Source: CAYQQR01 sp964420035 (GTDB lineage Bacteria; Bacteroidota; Bacteroidia; Bacteroidales; SM23-62). Taken from it: 48,616 nucleotides of DNA. The translations under genes and the position numbers were made by a program. Positions 8,741-17,649 of this stretch are shown here, one piece after another. Position 1 is the stretch's first letter. Every line of letters starts with the position of its first letter. The notes beneath the pieces were generated by a model, which worked only from the letters and a program-made list of their open reading frames with translations, was not told the DNA's origin and did no database searches. The stretch is taken from contig CAYQQR010000032.1 in NCBI GenBank assembly GCA_964420035.1, positions 1 through 48,616 of the forward strand, read 5' to 3'.

Positions 8741-9824
8741 ATTTATAGTATTTATCCAGAAGTATCTGCGCGGCCTGAAAGGAAGTCATGGTATTGTCCC
8801 GTACCTGTTCCTCCAGCTTCTTTAACTCCTGCTGTATGCTTTCATCCCTGTAAAAACGGGATTTCAGGTGCTCTGCTATGCTGCTGTGCAACCAGTAGAT
8901 ACGCTGGTCCTGGCGATGCTTTGTAAAGTACCCGTTATTACGGGTGTGATCGATATGATCATTCACCAGCTTCCAGAGGGTATCCACGCCTTCGTTCTTG
9001 AGCGCCGAACAGGTCAGGACCTTTGGGGTCCATCCGGAAGGCGGCGGGGGAAAAAGATGCAGGGCATATTCAAGCTCAGATTTGGCTCTTCCGGCCCGTG
9101 CCTTATTATCCCCGTCTGCCTTGGTGATGGCAACAATATCAGCCATTTCCATGATCCCTCTTTTGATCCCCTGTAATTCGTCGCCGGCACCAGCCAGCAT
9201 CAGGAGCAGAAAACAATCCACCATCGATTGAACGGCGGTTTCCGACTGGCCCACACCCACGGTTTCAATGAAGATCACTTCGTAGCCGGCTGCTTCACAT
9301 AAAACGACCGCTTCCCGTGTCTTCCGGGCAACACCCCCCAGGGAGCCGCCGGAAGGAGAAGGACGAATGAAGGCACCCGGATTGGAAGACAGGGATTCCA
9401 TACGGGTCTTGTCCCCGAGGATGCTTCCGCTGGAACGCTCACTGGTCGGGTCGATAGCCAGAACAGCCAGCTTTTTGCCCCCCTCAATGATCTGATTACC
9501 CAATACTTCGATGAAGGTACTTTTACCCACCCCCGGAATCCCGGTTATGCCCAGACGGATACTGTTGCCGGCACCGGGTAAACAGGCATTGATGATACCG
9601 GATGCCAGTTCCTGGTGCCTGGGATGAGCACTTTCAACGAGGGTAATGGCCTGTCCCAGGATGGTGCGGTTTCCAGATCGGACACCGGCAATATATTCTT
9701 CCAGGGAACGAAGTTTTTTCCGGGCCGATTTCAGACGGGCAATGGCTTCCGGATTCAGGGAATCAGGCTGGTCAACCCCCTTGCTGTATTTCAGCGCTCC
9801 CCGCTTATTTGATTTCTTCGCCAT
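8739..9824 (-). CDS. meaB: Methylmalonyl-CoA mutase-associated GTPase MeaB (ArgK family)
   Basis: A G3E-family GTPase of 361 residues. It gates adenosylcobalamin loading and protects methylmalonyl-CoA mutase. Visible motifs: Walker A GITGIPGVGKST (about 92-103), the switch segment DPTSERSSGSILGDKTRM, SPSGGSLGGVARKT, FIETVGVGQSE, and a base-recognition motif ITKAD. The C-terminal dimerisation helices are present. The frame opens with TTG at 9836, but the ATG at 9824 (MAKKSNKRGAL) is the likely start. The mutase subunits are not in this window. The carboxyltransferase and biotin carrier at 36.5-38.5 kb could belong to the same propionate/methylmalonyl-CoA route. The stop codon TGA is embedded in the heptamer repeat block. 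Confidence 0.94.
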   Translation of the reverse strand: MAKKSNKRGALKYSKGVDQPDSLNPEAIARLKSARKKLRSLEEYIAGVRSGNRTILGQAITLVESAHPRHQELASGIINACLPGAGNSIRLGITGIPGVGKSTFIEVLGNQIIEGGKKLAVLAIDPTSERSSGSILGDKTRMESLSSNPGAFIRPSPSGGSLGGVARKTREAVVLCEAAGYEVIFIETVGVGQSETAVQSMVDCFLLLMLAGAGDELQGIKRGIMEMADIVAITKADGDNKARAGRAKSELEYALHLFPPPPSGWTPKVLTCSALKNEGVDTLWKLVNDHIDHTRNNGYFTKHRQDQRIYWLHSSIAEHLKSRFYRDESIQQELKKLEEQVRDNTMTSFQAAQILLDKYYK

Positions 9825-9870
9825 AAAAAAATCCAATTCCTGACGAAGTTAAGAATAACAAGGGAAATGT

Positions 9871-9900
9871 TTGGTGGTTATTGGTGGTTATTGGTGGTTG
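9871..9900. repeat. Three tandem 10-bp repeats
   Basis: TTGGTGGTTA occurs twice followed by TTGGTGGTTG, directly adjoining. On the minus strand they encode the last residues of the thioredoxin-like protein (TTTNNHQ) and supply its stop codon. Confidence 0.9.
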
Positions 9901-10258
9901 TCTGATGGGTTGATGAGAGGGTAAACTCATTATTCAGGATCTTTTTGATCTGCTCCCGGGTTTGTATGGATGAAGTTGCTGCAACCACTTTGCCATTCCT
10001 GAAGTACACCGTAAAGGGCAATCCCATAAATCCACGGCATTCAGGAAGGGAGCGTATAACATGAGCATCGGGCAGATCAAATTCCATGTCTGCAAAACGT
10101 ACACGCGGATACTTTTCCTCCAGCTGTTCCATGGCGCTGTAGACAGGAACACACATCGGTCCCATGCGGCCGCAACAGATCATTGCATTTTCATTCTCAC
10201 TGATGAAACGGTTGAATTCATCTTCCGAAGTGATGTGTTTTAACTGTGTCTGTAACAT
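9878..10258 (-). CDS. Thioredoxin-fold protein with unusual CCGRMGPMC motif
   Basis: A 126-residue cytoplasmic protein with a thioredoxin fold. The N-terminal helix is followed by a strand ending in the Cys-rich motif CCGRMGPMC, in place of the usual WCGPC. The rest fits the fold: VRFADMEFDLPDA, the cis-proline segment GFMGLPFTVYF, and the strand GKVVAATSS. The close pair of cysteines and a third one six residues on could form a disulfide or bind metal. I do not recognise a characterised member, so the redox role is an inference. The C-terminal tail is low in complexity and is made by 10-bp tandem repeats that also provide the TAA stop. It is followed on the minus strand by meaB about 50 nt away. 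No clear promoter was found upstream. Confidence 0.85.
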   Translation of the reverse strand: MLQTQLKHITSEDEFNRFISENENAMICCGRMGPMCVPVYSAMEQLEEKYPRVRFADMEFDLPDAHVIRSLPECRGFMGLPFTVYFRNGKVVAATSSIQTREQIKKILNNEFTLSSTHQTTTNNHQ

Positions 10259-10330
10259 GATTGTTTAATTTTTTTATTGCTTGATTATAACGTTATTGAT
10301 ATATGTATATAAATGCATTTTAATCATCGG

Positions 10331-10360
10331 AAAAAACCACGGGATTGAACTGCCCGTGGT
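10331..10360 (-). terminator. Rho-independent terminator after the DUF1573 gene
   Basis: Arms 10336-10343 and 10353-10360 pair over 8 bp (ACCACGGG and CCCGTGGT) with a 9-nt loop. On the minus strand a run of six T residues follows. It begins 8 nt past the stop codon of the gene at 10369-11472. Confidence 0.87.
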
Positions 10361-10368
10361 CTATATTC

Positions 10369-11472
10369 TCAGGTATTAACGGTTCCTTTGACCCAGAGTA
10401 CCATTCGGGATTGCTTGGGATCGTTGGTGATAACGGTTATCGTTTTATTCTGTTTACCGACTTTGCCCCGTGAACTGAAAATAACTTTCAGCTTGCTGCT
10501 TTCACCCGGCGACAGTACATCTTTTTCGGGATCCACGGCTGTACATCCGCAGCTGGCCCGAATCTTACGGATGATCAGATTGCTTTTCCCGGTATTGCTG
10601 ATTACAAATTCATGCTCTACCACCTCACCTTGCTTGATCTCATTGAAATCAAAAGTGGTCTGATCGAACTTGACCCGCGGGGCGTTGGCAAGTTCTTCAG
10701 CCGTCCAGCTGCCAAAATCTTCGGTTATGTTGGCGCTGATGGTCAGCCTTCTCAGCCGGTCCGTTTCACCATTGACCAAAACATTGATCCGGTCGATCAG
10801 GAATCCCCAGTCTTTTTTAGCGCCTGCATCATAACGGACCTCAATAATACCCTTTTGATCGGGAACCAGTATCTGCGGTTCCGCCTTAACAGAAATATGT
10901 GCCGGTACACCTGAAAAATCAAGCTCTGCATTGCCATCTGAAGTATTGATTATTTCCATAACCCTGGTAACCGTTTGGCCCTCAGTAATGGAACCGAAGC
11001 CCAAATGATTGGATTTCAGCCGGATAGGCCCCATGCTGTAGCGGTAGATATCTTCAATGGTCTTGGGCCTGGGAATGACATCCCCGGTAATCCGCAATAC
11101 CTTATGCTGGGAATTGGCGTTGGATATTACGGTAATACTCTTGTTAAAGGGTCCCGGGCGGTTCTTGGGATTGTAGGTGGTACTTACATATCCTTCCTTC
11201 CCCGGAAGAATGGGTTCTTTCGACCAGGAAGGCGAGGTACACCCGCAGGAGGCTTTCACGTCATTTATGATCAGGGGCACACTGCCCGTGTTCTTGAACG
11301 TGAATTGATGGGTCACTGTCCCGTCCTCTTCCTTGATCTTGCCAAAATCATGGATCTCCTTATCGAAAGATATACTGGCATTCCTGGTCTGGGCACGCAA
11401 CAGACTGCCTGTGAAAACAGACAGTATAAGGAACATAGACAAGAGTTTATTGATTTTCATAAGAACCTTCAT
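10369..11472 (-). CDS. Periplasmic protein with two DUF1573 domains
   Basis: A 367-residue exported protein. A signal peptide (MFLILSVFTGSLLRAQ) is followed by two DUF1573 (ASPM-SPD-2-Hydin-like beta-sandwich) domains, at about 35-135 and 265-365. Each carries the family signature: HDFGKIKEE or FDFNEIKQGE early on, then ASCGCT. A middle Ig-like segment (about 150-250) joins them. DUF1573 proteins are abundant in Bacteroidota and their function is not established. The start at 11472 is supported by a rare, clear Shine-Dalgarno (11481-11488) rather than the internal ATG at 11460. It is monocistronic, with promoter at 11527-11534 and terminator at 10331-10360. Confidence 0.9.
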   Translation of the reverse strand: MKVLMKINKLLSMFLILSVFTGSLLRAQTRNASISFDKEIHDFGKIKEEDGTVTHQFTFKNTGSVPLIINDVKASCGCTSPSWSKEPILPGKEGYVSTTYNPKNRPGPFNKSITVISNANSQHKVLRITGDVIPRPKTIEDIYRYSMGPIRLKSNHLGFGSITEGQTVTRVMEIINTSDGNAELDFSGVPAHISVKAEPQILVPDQKGIIEVRYDAGAKKDWGFLIDRINVLVNGETDRLRRLTISANITEDFGSWTAEELANAPRVKFDQTTFDFNEIKQGEVVEHEFVISNTGKSNLIIRKIRASCGCTAVDPEKDVLSPGESSKLKVIFSSRGKVGKQNKTITVITNDPKQSRMVLWVKGTVNT

Positions 11473-11480
11473 TTTGATTT

Positions 11481-11488
11481 ACTCCTTT
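11481..11488 (-). promoter_or_regulatory. Shine-Dalgarno for the DUF1573 gene
   Basis: AAAGGAGT ends 8 nt before the ATG at 11472. Such a strong site is uncommon in this window and fixes the start. Confidence 0.7.
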
Positions 11489-11526
11489 AAACGACAATTC
11501 AGGGACTTCAATTGTTGCACCGGATG

Positions 11527-11534
11527 CAAAATTA
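11527..11534 (-). promoter_or_regulatory. -7 promoter element for the DUF1573 gene
   Basis: TAATTTTG on the minus strand matches TAnnTTTG. A weak CTTG/TTGT lies about 21-22 nt upstream. The leader would be about 48 nt. Confidence 0.6.
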
Positions 11535-11663
11535 TAAACTTTGTGCTAAATTATCACAAGGATTATGCCGGCGCGTCCGTTATAATTCATCCGGTTAATA
11601 CTGAACCTATTATACCGATTAATCGTTATCTTTAAATTCCCATACTTTGCCCGAAAAGCCCGG

Positions 11664-14600
11664 ATGTTCAAAAGTTTAATAAAATATCAACTTTTAATTT
11701 TAGGCCTTCCCCTGTTATTTCATCTCCCGGTTCAGAGCCAGTTCTACAACGGACATCAAATGAAATTCGGCAAGAACCGGGTGCAATACAATGATTTCAT
11801 CTGGTTTTTCTATCGTTACGAAGATTTCGACGTTTATTTCAACCAGGACGGTAAGGCCCTGGCCAGCTATACCGCGGATTTCATACTTGAAGAACAGGAA
11901 AGGATTGAGGATTACTTTGATTATGAACTGGAAAAGCGACTGATATTCATTGTCTACAACAAGTTGTCAGATTACAGGCAAAGCAATATCGGGCTGGTCA
12001 CTGACGAAGATGAAACCAACATGGGGGGCAAGACCCAGATTAATAAAAACAAGGTTTTTATCTTTTTTGAAGGGGATCACAAAGAAATGGAAAAACAGAT
12101 CACCGAGGGGATCACCAGGATACTGATTTTGGAGATGTTGTACGGAAGCGCCCTGCGTGAAAATGTGACCAATTCAACCCTGATCAATCTCCCGGACTGG
12201 TTTTTGGAAGGATTGATCAGCTACATAGCTGACCCCTGGAATGTGGACTTTGAAAATCGTGTCAAAGACGGCATCCTCAGCGGTGAATATGAGAAATTTA
12301 ACCGCCTTCAGGGAGAAGATGCTGTCTATGCCGGGCATTCCTTTTGGCACTTTATCGCGGAAACCTACGGGGAATCGGTAATACCCAATATCCTGTACCT
12401 GACAAGGATCAACAAAAACAGCAACAGCGGTTTTCTTTATGTATTGGGCCTTAAGATCAAGGACCTCTCGTACGAATGGTTGGGCTATTATCTCAACAAA
12501 TTTGACCCGGAAAGGACCGACAGAACTATGCCACCGGGTGACAGGCTGCTCAAAAGATCAAAAAAAGACAGGGTTTACACAGAATTCAGCATCAGCCCCA
12601 ACGGCAGGTACATCTCCTATGTAACCAACGAAGACGGGAAAGTATATATCTGGCTCTATGACACCGACACTGGGAAGAAAATAAAGGTGTTGAAGCAGGG
12701 ACATAAACTGGAACAGATCACCGACTACTCCTATCCCATTCTGGCCTGGCATCCTTCCAGCCTTATCCTTTCCTACATTATGGAAGAAAAAGGATTTATC
12801 AGGCTCTACTATTATAATATTGAAGAGGACCGTTATACCTGGAGGAATATTTTCTTTTTTGAGAAGATTCTGGACTATTCTTTCTCGGACGACGGACTTA
12901 AGATAGTTGTTTCAGCCATAAAAAGCGGTTTTGTAGACATATATGTTTATACCATCGCATCCGCCACCAATGAAAAGGTGACCGGTGATATTTATGATGA
13001 TTTGAATCCCCGTTTTATCGATAATTCCGGAAAGATCATTTTTGCCTCCAACCGGCCTACAGATACCAGTGTTGTCACAGAAGGCGCCCTGAACGCGAGA
13101 TATCTGACCTATGATCTTTATGTTTACGATTACGCCGGTCGCTCAGACAGCCTGGTAAAGATAACCGATGCCCGTTTTGCCAATGGCGTCGAACCCATTG
13201 AAATATCCCACAATCAATTTATTTACCTGACCGATCAGAATGGCATCACCAACCGATTTCTGGCCAAATACGACTCTGTGATCAGTTTCATCGACACCAC
13301 AACCCATTACCGCTATTTCAGCACCACAAGACCCCTGACCAACTACAGGAGGAACATTCTGGGCCATACGTACAGTAAAGAAACCAATCAACTGGTCGAA
13401 TCCGTTTTCAAAGATGGCCGTTACCAGGGTTATATTTCCGAATTGAATACGGGCCGGTCGAGTTATTCCGGAGAATTTGAAACCACGGACTACTTCCGGG
13501 AACGCAAAAAAACACTTGCTGAAAGGGATAGCCTGGCCGGTGTGGAAAAAGAGACCATCTCGATAAAAGAAGCCCGGGAAGGAACGTTGATCACCCGCGG
13601 AGACACTTTAAAACTGGATCATGAATTCGTAGACATCAACAATTATATTTTCGAGATCGAAAAACTCAATTACTATAATGAAAAATTTTCCAGGGATAAC
13701 CTGAATATTGTTCTGGATACAGCTGATGCAGCCGGCCGTCCCAAACCAAGGATATATCAAACTGCTTTCTACACCAACTACCTGGTCAATCAGATCGATT
13801 TCAGCTTCCTGAACGACTATTACCAACCCTATACCTTTGGTGCCGTTTACTTCAACCCGGGGTTTAACCTGCACTTTAAACTTGGGGCTCACGACTTATT
13901 TGAAGATTACAGGATAACCGGGGGCGTGCGGCTCGCCACTGATTTTGACTCCAACGAATACCTTCTGAGCATAGAGAATCTCAAGCGCAGAATGAACAAA
14001 CAGCTGATCATCCACCGCCAGGTTTATAAGAATGTCATCAACAGTTACGATGATTCGGGGGTGAATGCCCTGGTGAAAACAACCTCCCACAATGTACACA
14101 TGGCTTTCAAATGGCCCTTCAGCCAGGTGGCTGCCTTAAGGGGTACCGGGATGTTCCGGGTGGACAATACGGTCTTTCTCTCCACCAGCCTGTCCTTCCT
14201 GAACGAACCCAATTTCCTGAGAACCTGGGGAGGACTAAAAATGGAATATATATTTGACAATACCCGGAACCCGGGCATCAACCTGCATCAGGGTACCCGC
14301 TACAAAGTGTTCTGGGAATTCTATAAACAGCTGAACGAAAGGCAAAGCGACCTGTTTACTGCCGGCATTGATTTCAGGCATTACATCAATATTCATCGCA
14401 ACCTGATATGGGCCAACCGATTTGCTTTCGGAACCTCCTGGGGCAGCGCCCCCCTGATCTATTACCTGGGTGCCGTGGATAACTGGATCAATTTTTCTGC
14501 ACGGGTACCCACCTTTGATGAAACCATTCAGCCGGACCCGGATCAGAATTATGCTTTTCAGACAGCGGCCACCAACATGCGCGGATTCACCCAAAACATC

Positions 14601-14969
14601 CGGAACGGGAACAATTTTGCCCTGATCAACAGCGAACTGCGATGGCCCCTTATCCGTTATTTCGCCAATCATCCCCTGGGATCGAATTTCTGGAACAGCC
14701 TGCAACTGGTCGGCTTTTTCGATATCGGAACCGCCTGGACGGGTCTGACACCCTACGAAGGAAAAAATTCCTATGATACCGAAGTCCTTGAAAACGGCCC
14801 GGTTAAAGTAACCATCGATACCAACCGGGAACCCATCGTTATGGGTTATGGATTCGGCGCCCGTGCCATGTTGCTGGGTTATTTCATCCGGGCCGACTGG
14901 GCCTGGGGAATTGAAAACAATGTTATTCTACCCAGAATCTTTTATCTTTCGCTCGTATTAGATTTTTAG
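11664..14969 (+). CDS. Outer-membrane protein: degenerate gluzincin-like domain, TolB-like propeller and C-terminal beta-barrel
   Basis: A 1101-residue exported protein. A signal peptide (LLILGLPLLFHLPVQSQ) leads into an alpha/beta region (about 25-290) resembling peptidase-MA/gluzincin domains. It keeps the downstream NLPDWFLEGLISYIA helix, but the expected HExxH helix reads ITRILILEML, so it is probably not a protease. A six-bladed WD40/TolB-type propeller follows (about 300-600; SPNGRYISY, WHPSSLILSY, NPRFIDNSGKIIFASN). The last 380 residues look like an outer-membrane barrel with alternating aromatic strands ending in Phe (SLVLDF), as in Omp85/BamA-like proteins. It is often annotated as TolB-like, but it is not canonical TolB. 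It heads an operon with the TSUP transporter (2-nt gap) and the M20 hydrolase. The role is unknown. Confidence 0.85.
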   Translation: MFKSLIKYQLLILGLPLLFHLPVQSQFYNGHQMKFGKNRVQYNDFIWFFYRYEDFDVYFNQDGKALASYTADFILEEQERIEDYFDYELEKRLIFIVYNKLSDYRQSNIGLVTDEDETNMGGKTQINKNKVFIFFEGDHKEMEKQITEGITRILILEMLYGSALRENVTNSTLINLPDWFLEGLISYIADPWNVDFENRVKDGILSGEYEKFNRLQGEDAVYAGHSFWHFIAETYGESVIPNILYLTRINKNSNSGFLYVLGLKIKDLSYEWLGYYLNKFDPERTDRTMPPGDRLLKRSKKDRVYTEFSISPNGRYISYVTNEDGKVYIWLYDTDTGKKIKVLKQGHKLEQITDYSYPILAWHPSSLILSYIMEEKGFIRLYYYNIEEDRYTWRNIFFFEKILDYSFSDDGLKIVVSAIKSGFVDIYVYTIASATNEKVTGDIYDDLNPRFIDNSGKIIFASNRPTDTSVVTEGALNARYLTYDLYVYDYAGRSDSLVKITDARFANGVEPIEISHNQFIYLTDQNGITNRFLAKYDSVISFIDTTTHYRYFSTTRPLTNYRRNILGHTYSKETNQLVESVFKDGRYQGYISELNTGRSSYSGEFETTDYFRERKKTLAERDSLAGVEKETISIKEAREGTLITRGDTLKLDHEFVDINNYIFEIEKLNYYNEKFSRDNLNIVLDTADAAGRPKPRIYQTAFYTNYLVNQIDFSFLNDYYQPYTFGAVYFNPGFNLHFKLGAHDLFEDYRITGGVRLATDFDSNEYLLSIENLKRRMNKQLIIHRQVYKNVINSYDDSGVNALVKTTSHNVHMAFKWPFSQVAALRGTGMFRVDNTVFLSTSLSFLNEPNFLRTWGGLKMEYIFDNTRNPGINLHQGTRYKVFWEFYKQLNERQSDLFTAGIDFRHYINIHRNLIWANRFAFGTSWGSAPLIYYLGAVDNWINFSARVPTFDETIQPDPDQNYAFQTAATNMRGFTQNIRNGNNFALINSELRWPLIRYFANHPLGSNFWNSLQLVGFFDIGTAWTGLTPYEGKNSYDTEVLENGPVKVTIDTNREPIVMGYGFGARAMLLGYFIRADWAWGIENNVILPRIFYLSLVLDF

Positions 14970-14971
14970 TC

Positions 14972-15340
14972 ATGACAATAACTGAGCTTGTAGTTCTGCT
15001 GCTGACGGGGTTGTTGGCGGGGTTTATCAGCGGATCCCTGGGTGTTGGCGGGGGTATCGTCATTGTGCCCAGCCTGGTATTTTTACTTGGTCTCACGCAA
15101 CACCAGGCCCAGGGTACCAGTCTGGCCCTGCTGCTCGCTCCCATCGGGATTCTGGCAGTCCTTAACTATCACAAGAGCGGATTCATCAATTGGAAATATG
15201 CTATTATCCTGATGCTGGCTTTTGTTATGGGGGGTTACCTAGGTTCTGTACTTTCGGTGCAGCTCCCCGAAAAAAACCTGAAACAAATATTCGGTCTGCT
15301 CATGCTGGTGGTTGGAACCAAGATGATCCTGGGTAAATGA
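14972..15340 (+). CDS. Half-length TSUP (TauE/SafE) family membrane transporter
   Basis: A 122-residue integral membrane protein with about four helices. The motif GLLAGFISGSLGVGGGIVIVPSLVFLLGL is the N-terminal TSUP signature, and the loop carries HQAQGTSLALLL. Full TSUP proteins have about 250 residues with two such halves, so this one would have to form dimers or pair with another half. TSUP proteins are linked to export of sulfite, sulfoacetate or other organosulfur anions. The substrate here is unknown. The start is 2 nt after the stop of the upstream barrel gene, and its TGA overlaps the ATG of the M20 hydrolase (ATGA), so translation is probably coupled. Confidence 0.88.
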   Translation: MTITELVVLLLTGLLAGFISGSLGVGGGIVIVPSLVFLLGLTQHQAQGTSLALLLAPIGILAVLNYHKSGFINWKYAIILMLAFVMGGYLGSVLSVQLPEKNLKQIFGLLMLVVGTKMILGK

Positions 15341-16539
15341 AAAAAGAAGAACTCATAAACACTATCCAAGAATACGCGGATCAGTATTTTGAAACCGTCC
15401 GCGGTATCAGAAGGCATTTGCATGCTCACCCGGAGCTGTCCTTTCAGGAGGAAGAAACCGGCAGATATATTTTATCTCTTCTCAGGGAAAAAGACATTCC
15501 CTGTAAACCGGGTTATGCCGGAAATGGGATTCTTGCCAGGATTGAAGGACAAAACCCGGGGGGCCCGCGTATTGCCCTGCGGGCCGACATGGATGCCCTG
15601 CCCATACAGGAACAGAACGACCTGGAATACAAGAGCAAGAATCCCGGGGTGATGCATGCCTGCGGGCACGATATCCATTCTTCCAGTCTATTAGGTACTG
15701 CATTCATATTGAACCAATTAAAAGACAGGATTCCGGGCAGCATTAACCTGGTCTTTCAACCCGGTGAGGAAAGGGTTCCCGGTGGAGCCAGGCTCATGTT
15801 GGAAGAAGGCATCTTCGAACAGGATCCGCCGGACCGCATGCTGGGACAACATGTGCAGCCGGACCTTCCAACCGGAAGCGTTGGCTTTAAAAGCGGCACC
15901 TATATGGCCTCGAGCGATGAGATATATATCCGGCTCATTGGGCAGGGGGGGCATGCAGCCATGCCCGAGCAATTCCGGGACCCTATCATGGCCTCCGCGC
16001 ACCTCCTGATCGCCCTGCGTCAAATCGCGGAAAAACATGCACCGGCCGGTATACCCACGGTTTTTTCCATAGGCAGGATCGAAGGATTGGGTGCGGTGAA
16101 TGTTATCCCCGAAACGGTAATAATGGAGGGAACCTTCAGGACGATGAACGAATCCTGGAGAGATGAAGCACACCGGTTAATCCGGGAGATCACCCATCAA
16201 ACCTTGGGAAGCATGCAAATCAGGGCCGAGGTGAAGATCCGCAAAGGCTACCCCGTGCTGGTCAATCATGAGGAAACAACCCGCCGGGTGAAGGATTATG
16301 CAAAGGAATACCTGGGTGAGGAAAAAATTCTGGACCTGGACGCGCGGATGACCGCAGAAGATTTTGCTTACTTTGCCGCCCGGTATCCATCCACTTTTTA
16401 CAGGCTCGGTGTGGATTCCGGTGAACAGAAGCCACCTGCAGCTTTGCATTCTCCAAACTTTAACCCGGACGAAAATGCCCTCCGGACCGGTATGGGACTC
16501 ATGGCATATTCAGCCATACAACTTCTCCATAATATATAG
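15337..16539 (+). CDS. M20 family metallo-amidohydrolase (hippurate hydrolase/aminoacylase-like)
   Basis: A 400-residue cytoplasmic enzyme of the peptidase M20D group, which hydrolyses N-acyl amino acids and related amides with a di-metal centre. Metal-binding motifs are visible: HACGHDIH (about 107-114; Cys109, His111), QPGEERVPGGA with the catalytic Glu pair (144-145), GQHVQP (about His172), and the late His in ALHSPNF. HAHPELSF near residue 29 and LRADMDALPI near 81 are family signatures. A lid/dimerisation domain occupies about 185-300. The natural substrate cannot be read from sequence. It overlaps the TSUP gene by 4 nt (ATGA), so the hydrolysis product may be related to the transported compound. 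That last link is an inference. Confidence 0.92.
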   Translation: MKKEELINTIQEYADQYFETVRGIRRHLHAHPELSFQEEETGRYILSLLREKDIPCKPGYAGNGILARIEGQNPGGPRIALRADMDALPIQEQNDLEYKSKNPGVMHACGHDIHSSSLLGTAFILNQLKDRIPGSINLVFQPGEERVPGGARLMLEEGIFEQDPPDRMLGQHVQPDLPTGSVGFKSGTYMASSDEIYIRLIGQGGHAAMPEQFRDPIMASAHLLIALRQIAEKHAPAGIPTVFSIGRIEGLGAVNVIPETVIMEGTFRTMNESWRDEAHRLIREITHQTLGSMQIRAEVKIRKGYPVLVNHEETTRRVKDYAKEYLGEEKILDLDARMTAEDFAYFAARYPSTFYRLGVDSGEQKPPAALHSPNFNPDENALRTGMGLMAYSAIQLLHNI

Positions 16540-16555
16540 AGATCTGCTGATCTGA

Positions 16556-17578
16556 CTAAGGGTCATAGCGGGAGAGGCGCAAAATCCCGTAATAATCTGT
16601 ATTTTCCAGTATCTCACCGAGAGAGGGTGCTCCCGGGGAGTTGGCCCAGGATTGTATAATGCGCGTGCCGATCCAGGCTGCAGCACGGGCAGGGGAAGCA
16701 CGTGTAAAGTCACGGGTATAGGGTCCCGTACCAAGATAACGGACCTTGACCATCCTGTCGGTCAGAAATAACTGTTTTTCATCCACCAGGTAGGTCCACA
16801 TCTGTTTTTCATTATTCCTGCAAAACTCCATCCGGGACGCTGTAAAACCAAATATCAGACTGTCCGGTGCCCCGGGCATCAGGGCCTTTATAAAATACAT
16901 CAGCTTCCCCTCGTGGATCATGTTACTCAGGAGATCGTCCTTGCTGTTGTCATAGGGTATCAATACCTGTCCCCAATGGTATAAGGCATCAGGAAGAATC
17001 ATCTCCGGCTTCATTTTTCGCTGCTTGTAGGTTTGCAGTCCGAGCTGACCGTAGTACTCTGTATCTTCCCCCAGGTACATATCCAGACCGATGCCGATAT
17101 AGCGGGGTGTTGCAATCACCGATTCATTGAACCGGGACACAAAACTGATCACCTCAGGAAGAGAATCCCGCGGAAAATAATACTTGTAATAACGGAAGGA
17201 CCTGCTGAAATCCTCCTCCAGCCATGTGATATCTTCAAATTCATCCACGCACCGGTTATACACCTGGTAATTCAAATAGTCGGTTGCAAATATCTTCAGA
17301 TACTCTGCATAGGCAGGAGAACCGGGATTCCCTATCCGTATGATCTGTTCGCTGAAAAGATCGAGGAATTCATCATATCTGGCTTGCAATTCAGGAATAA
17401 TGCTGTCCAGTCCGGAAAGTTCCGATTCAAAAATGTCCTTTTCCAGTCTTTTGATCTCGACCTGCACCTCGATGCCCTGTATGGGAACATCCAGCGGATT
17501 GCGCCTGCAGGAGAGCGAAAACAGGAAAAGAGCCGCCAGTAGTAAGCTATATATTCTGCATGTTTTCTGAATGCCCAT
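16556..17578 (-). CDS. gldB: Gliding motility-associated lipoprotein GldB
   Basis: A lipoprotein of about 340 residues matching the GldB family, which is required for gliding and T9SS function in Flavobacteria. The N-terminus MGIQKTCRIYSLL leads into a signal sequence ending in a lipobox-like FSLSC. The body has the family's patterns: RLEKDIFE, DLFSEQIIRIG, PRYIGIGLDMYLG, IHEGKLMYFIKALMPG, and the C-terminal APSLGEILENTDYYGIL. The family is distantly related to DUF2268 proteases but lacks a clear HExxH. The frame is open to an ATG at 17614, but a strong promoter places transcription start near 17612, so the ATG at 17578 is the start. A PorT-like barrel and nadE diverge from it, a neighbourhood I associate with gldB in Bacteroidota. 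Confidence 0.87.
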   Translation of the reverse strand: MGIQKTCRIYSLLLAALFLFSLSCRRNPLDVPIQGIEVQVEIKRLEKDIFESELSGLDSIIPELQARYDEFLDLFSEQIIRIGNPGSPAYAEYLKIFATDYLNYQVYNRCVDEFEDITWLEEDFSRSFRYYKYYFPRDSLPEVISFVSRFNESVIATPRYIGIGLDMYLGEDTEYYGQLGLQTYKQRKMKPEMILPDALYHWGQVLIPYDNSKDDLLSNMIHEGKLMYFIKALMPGAPDSLIFGFTASRMEFCRNNEKQMWTYLVDEKQLFLTDRMVKVRYLGTGPYTRDFTRASPARAAAWIGTRIIQSWANSPGAPSLGEILENTDYYGILRLSRYDP

Positions 17579-17618
17579 GTTCCGGTAAAATAATTGCCTA
17601 AATTTACAGTTCATAGCA

Positions 17619-17649
17619 CAAAGGTAATTTCTATTATGCTAACCCCAAT
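17619..17649 (-). promoter_or_regulatory. Bacteroidota sigma-A promoter for gldB
   Basis: On the minus strand, ATTG is followed by exactly 19 nt and then TACCTTTG, a perfect -7 element. Transcription would start near 17612, which rules out the upstream ATG at 17614. Confidence 0.8.
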
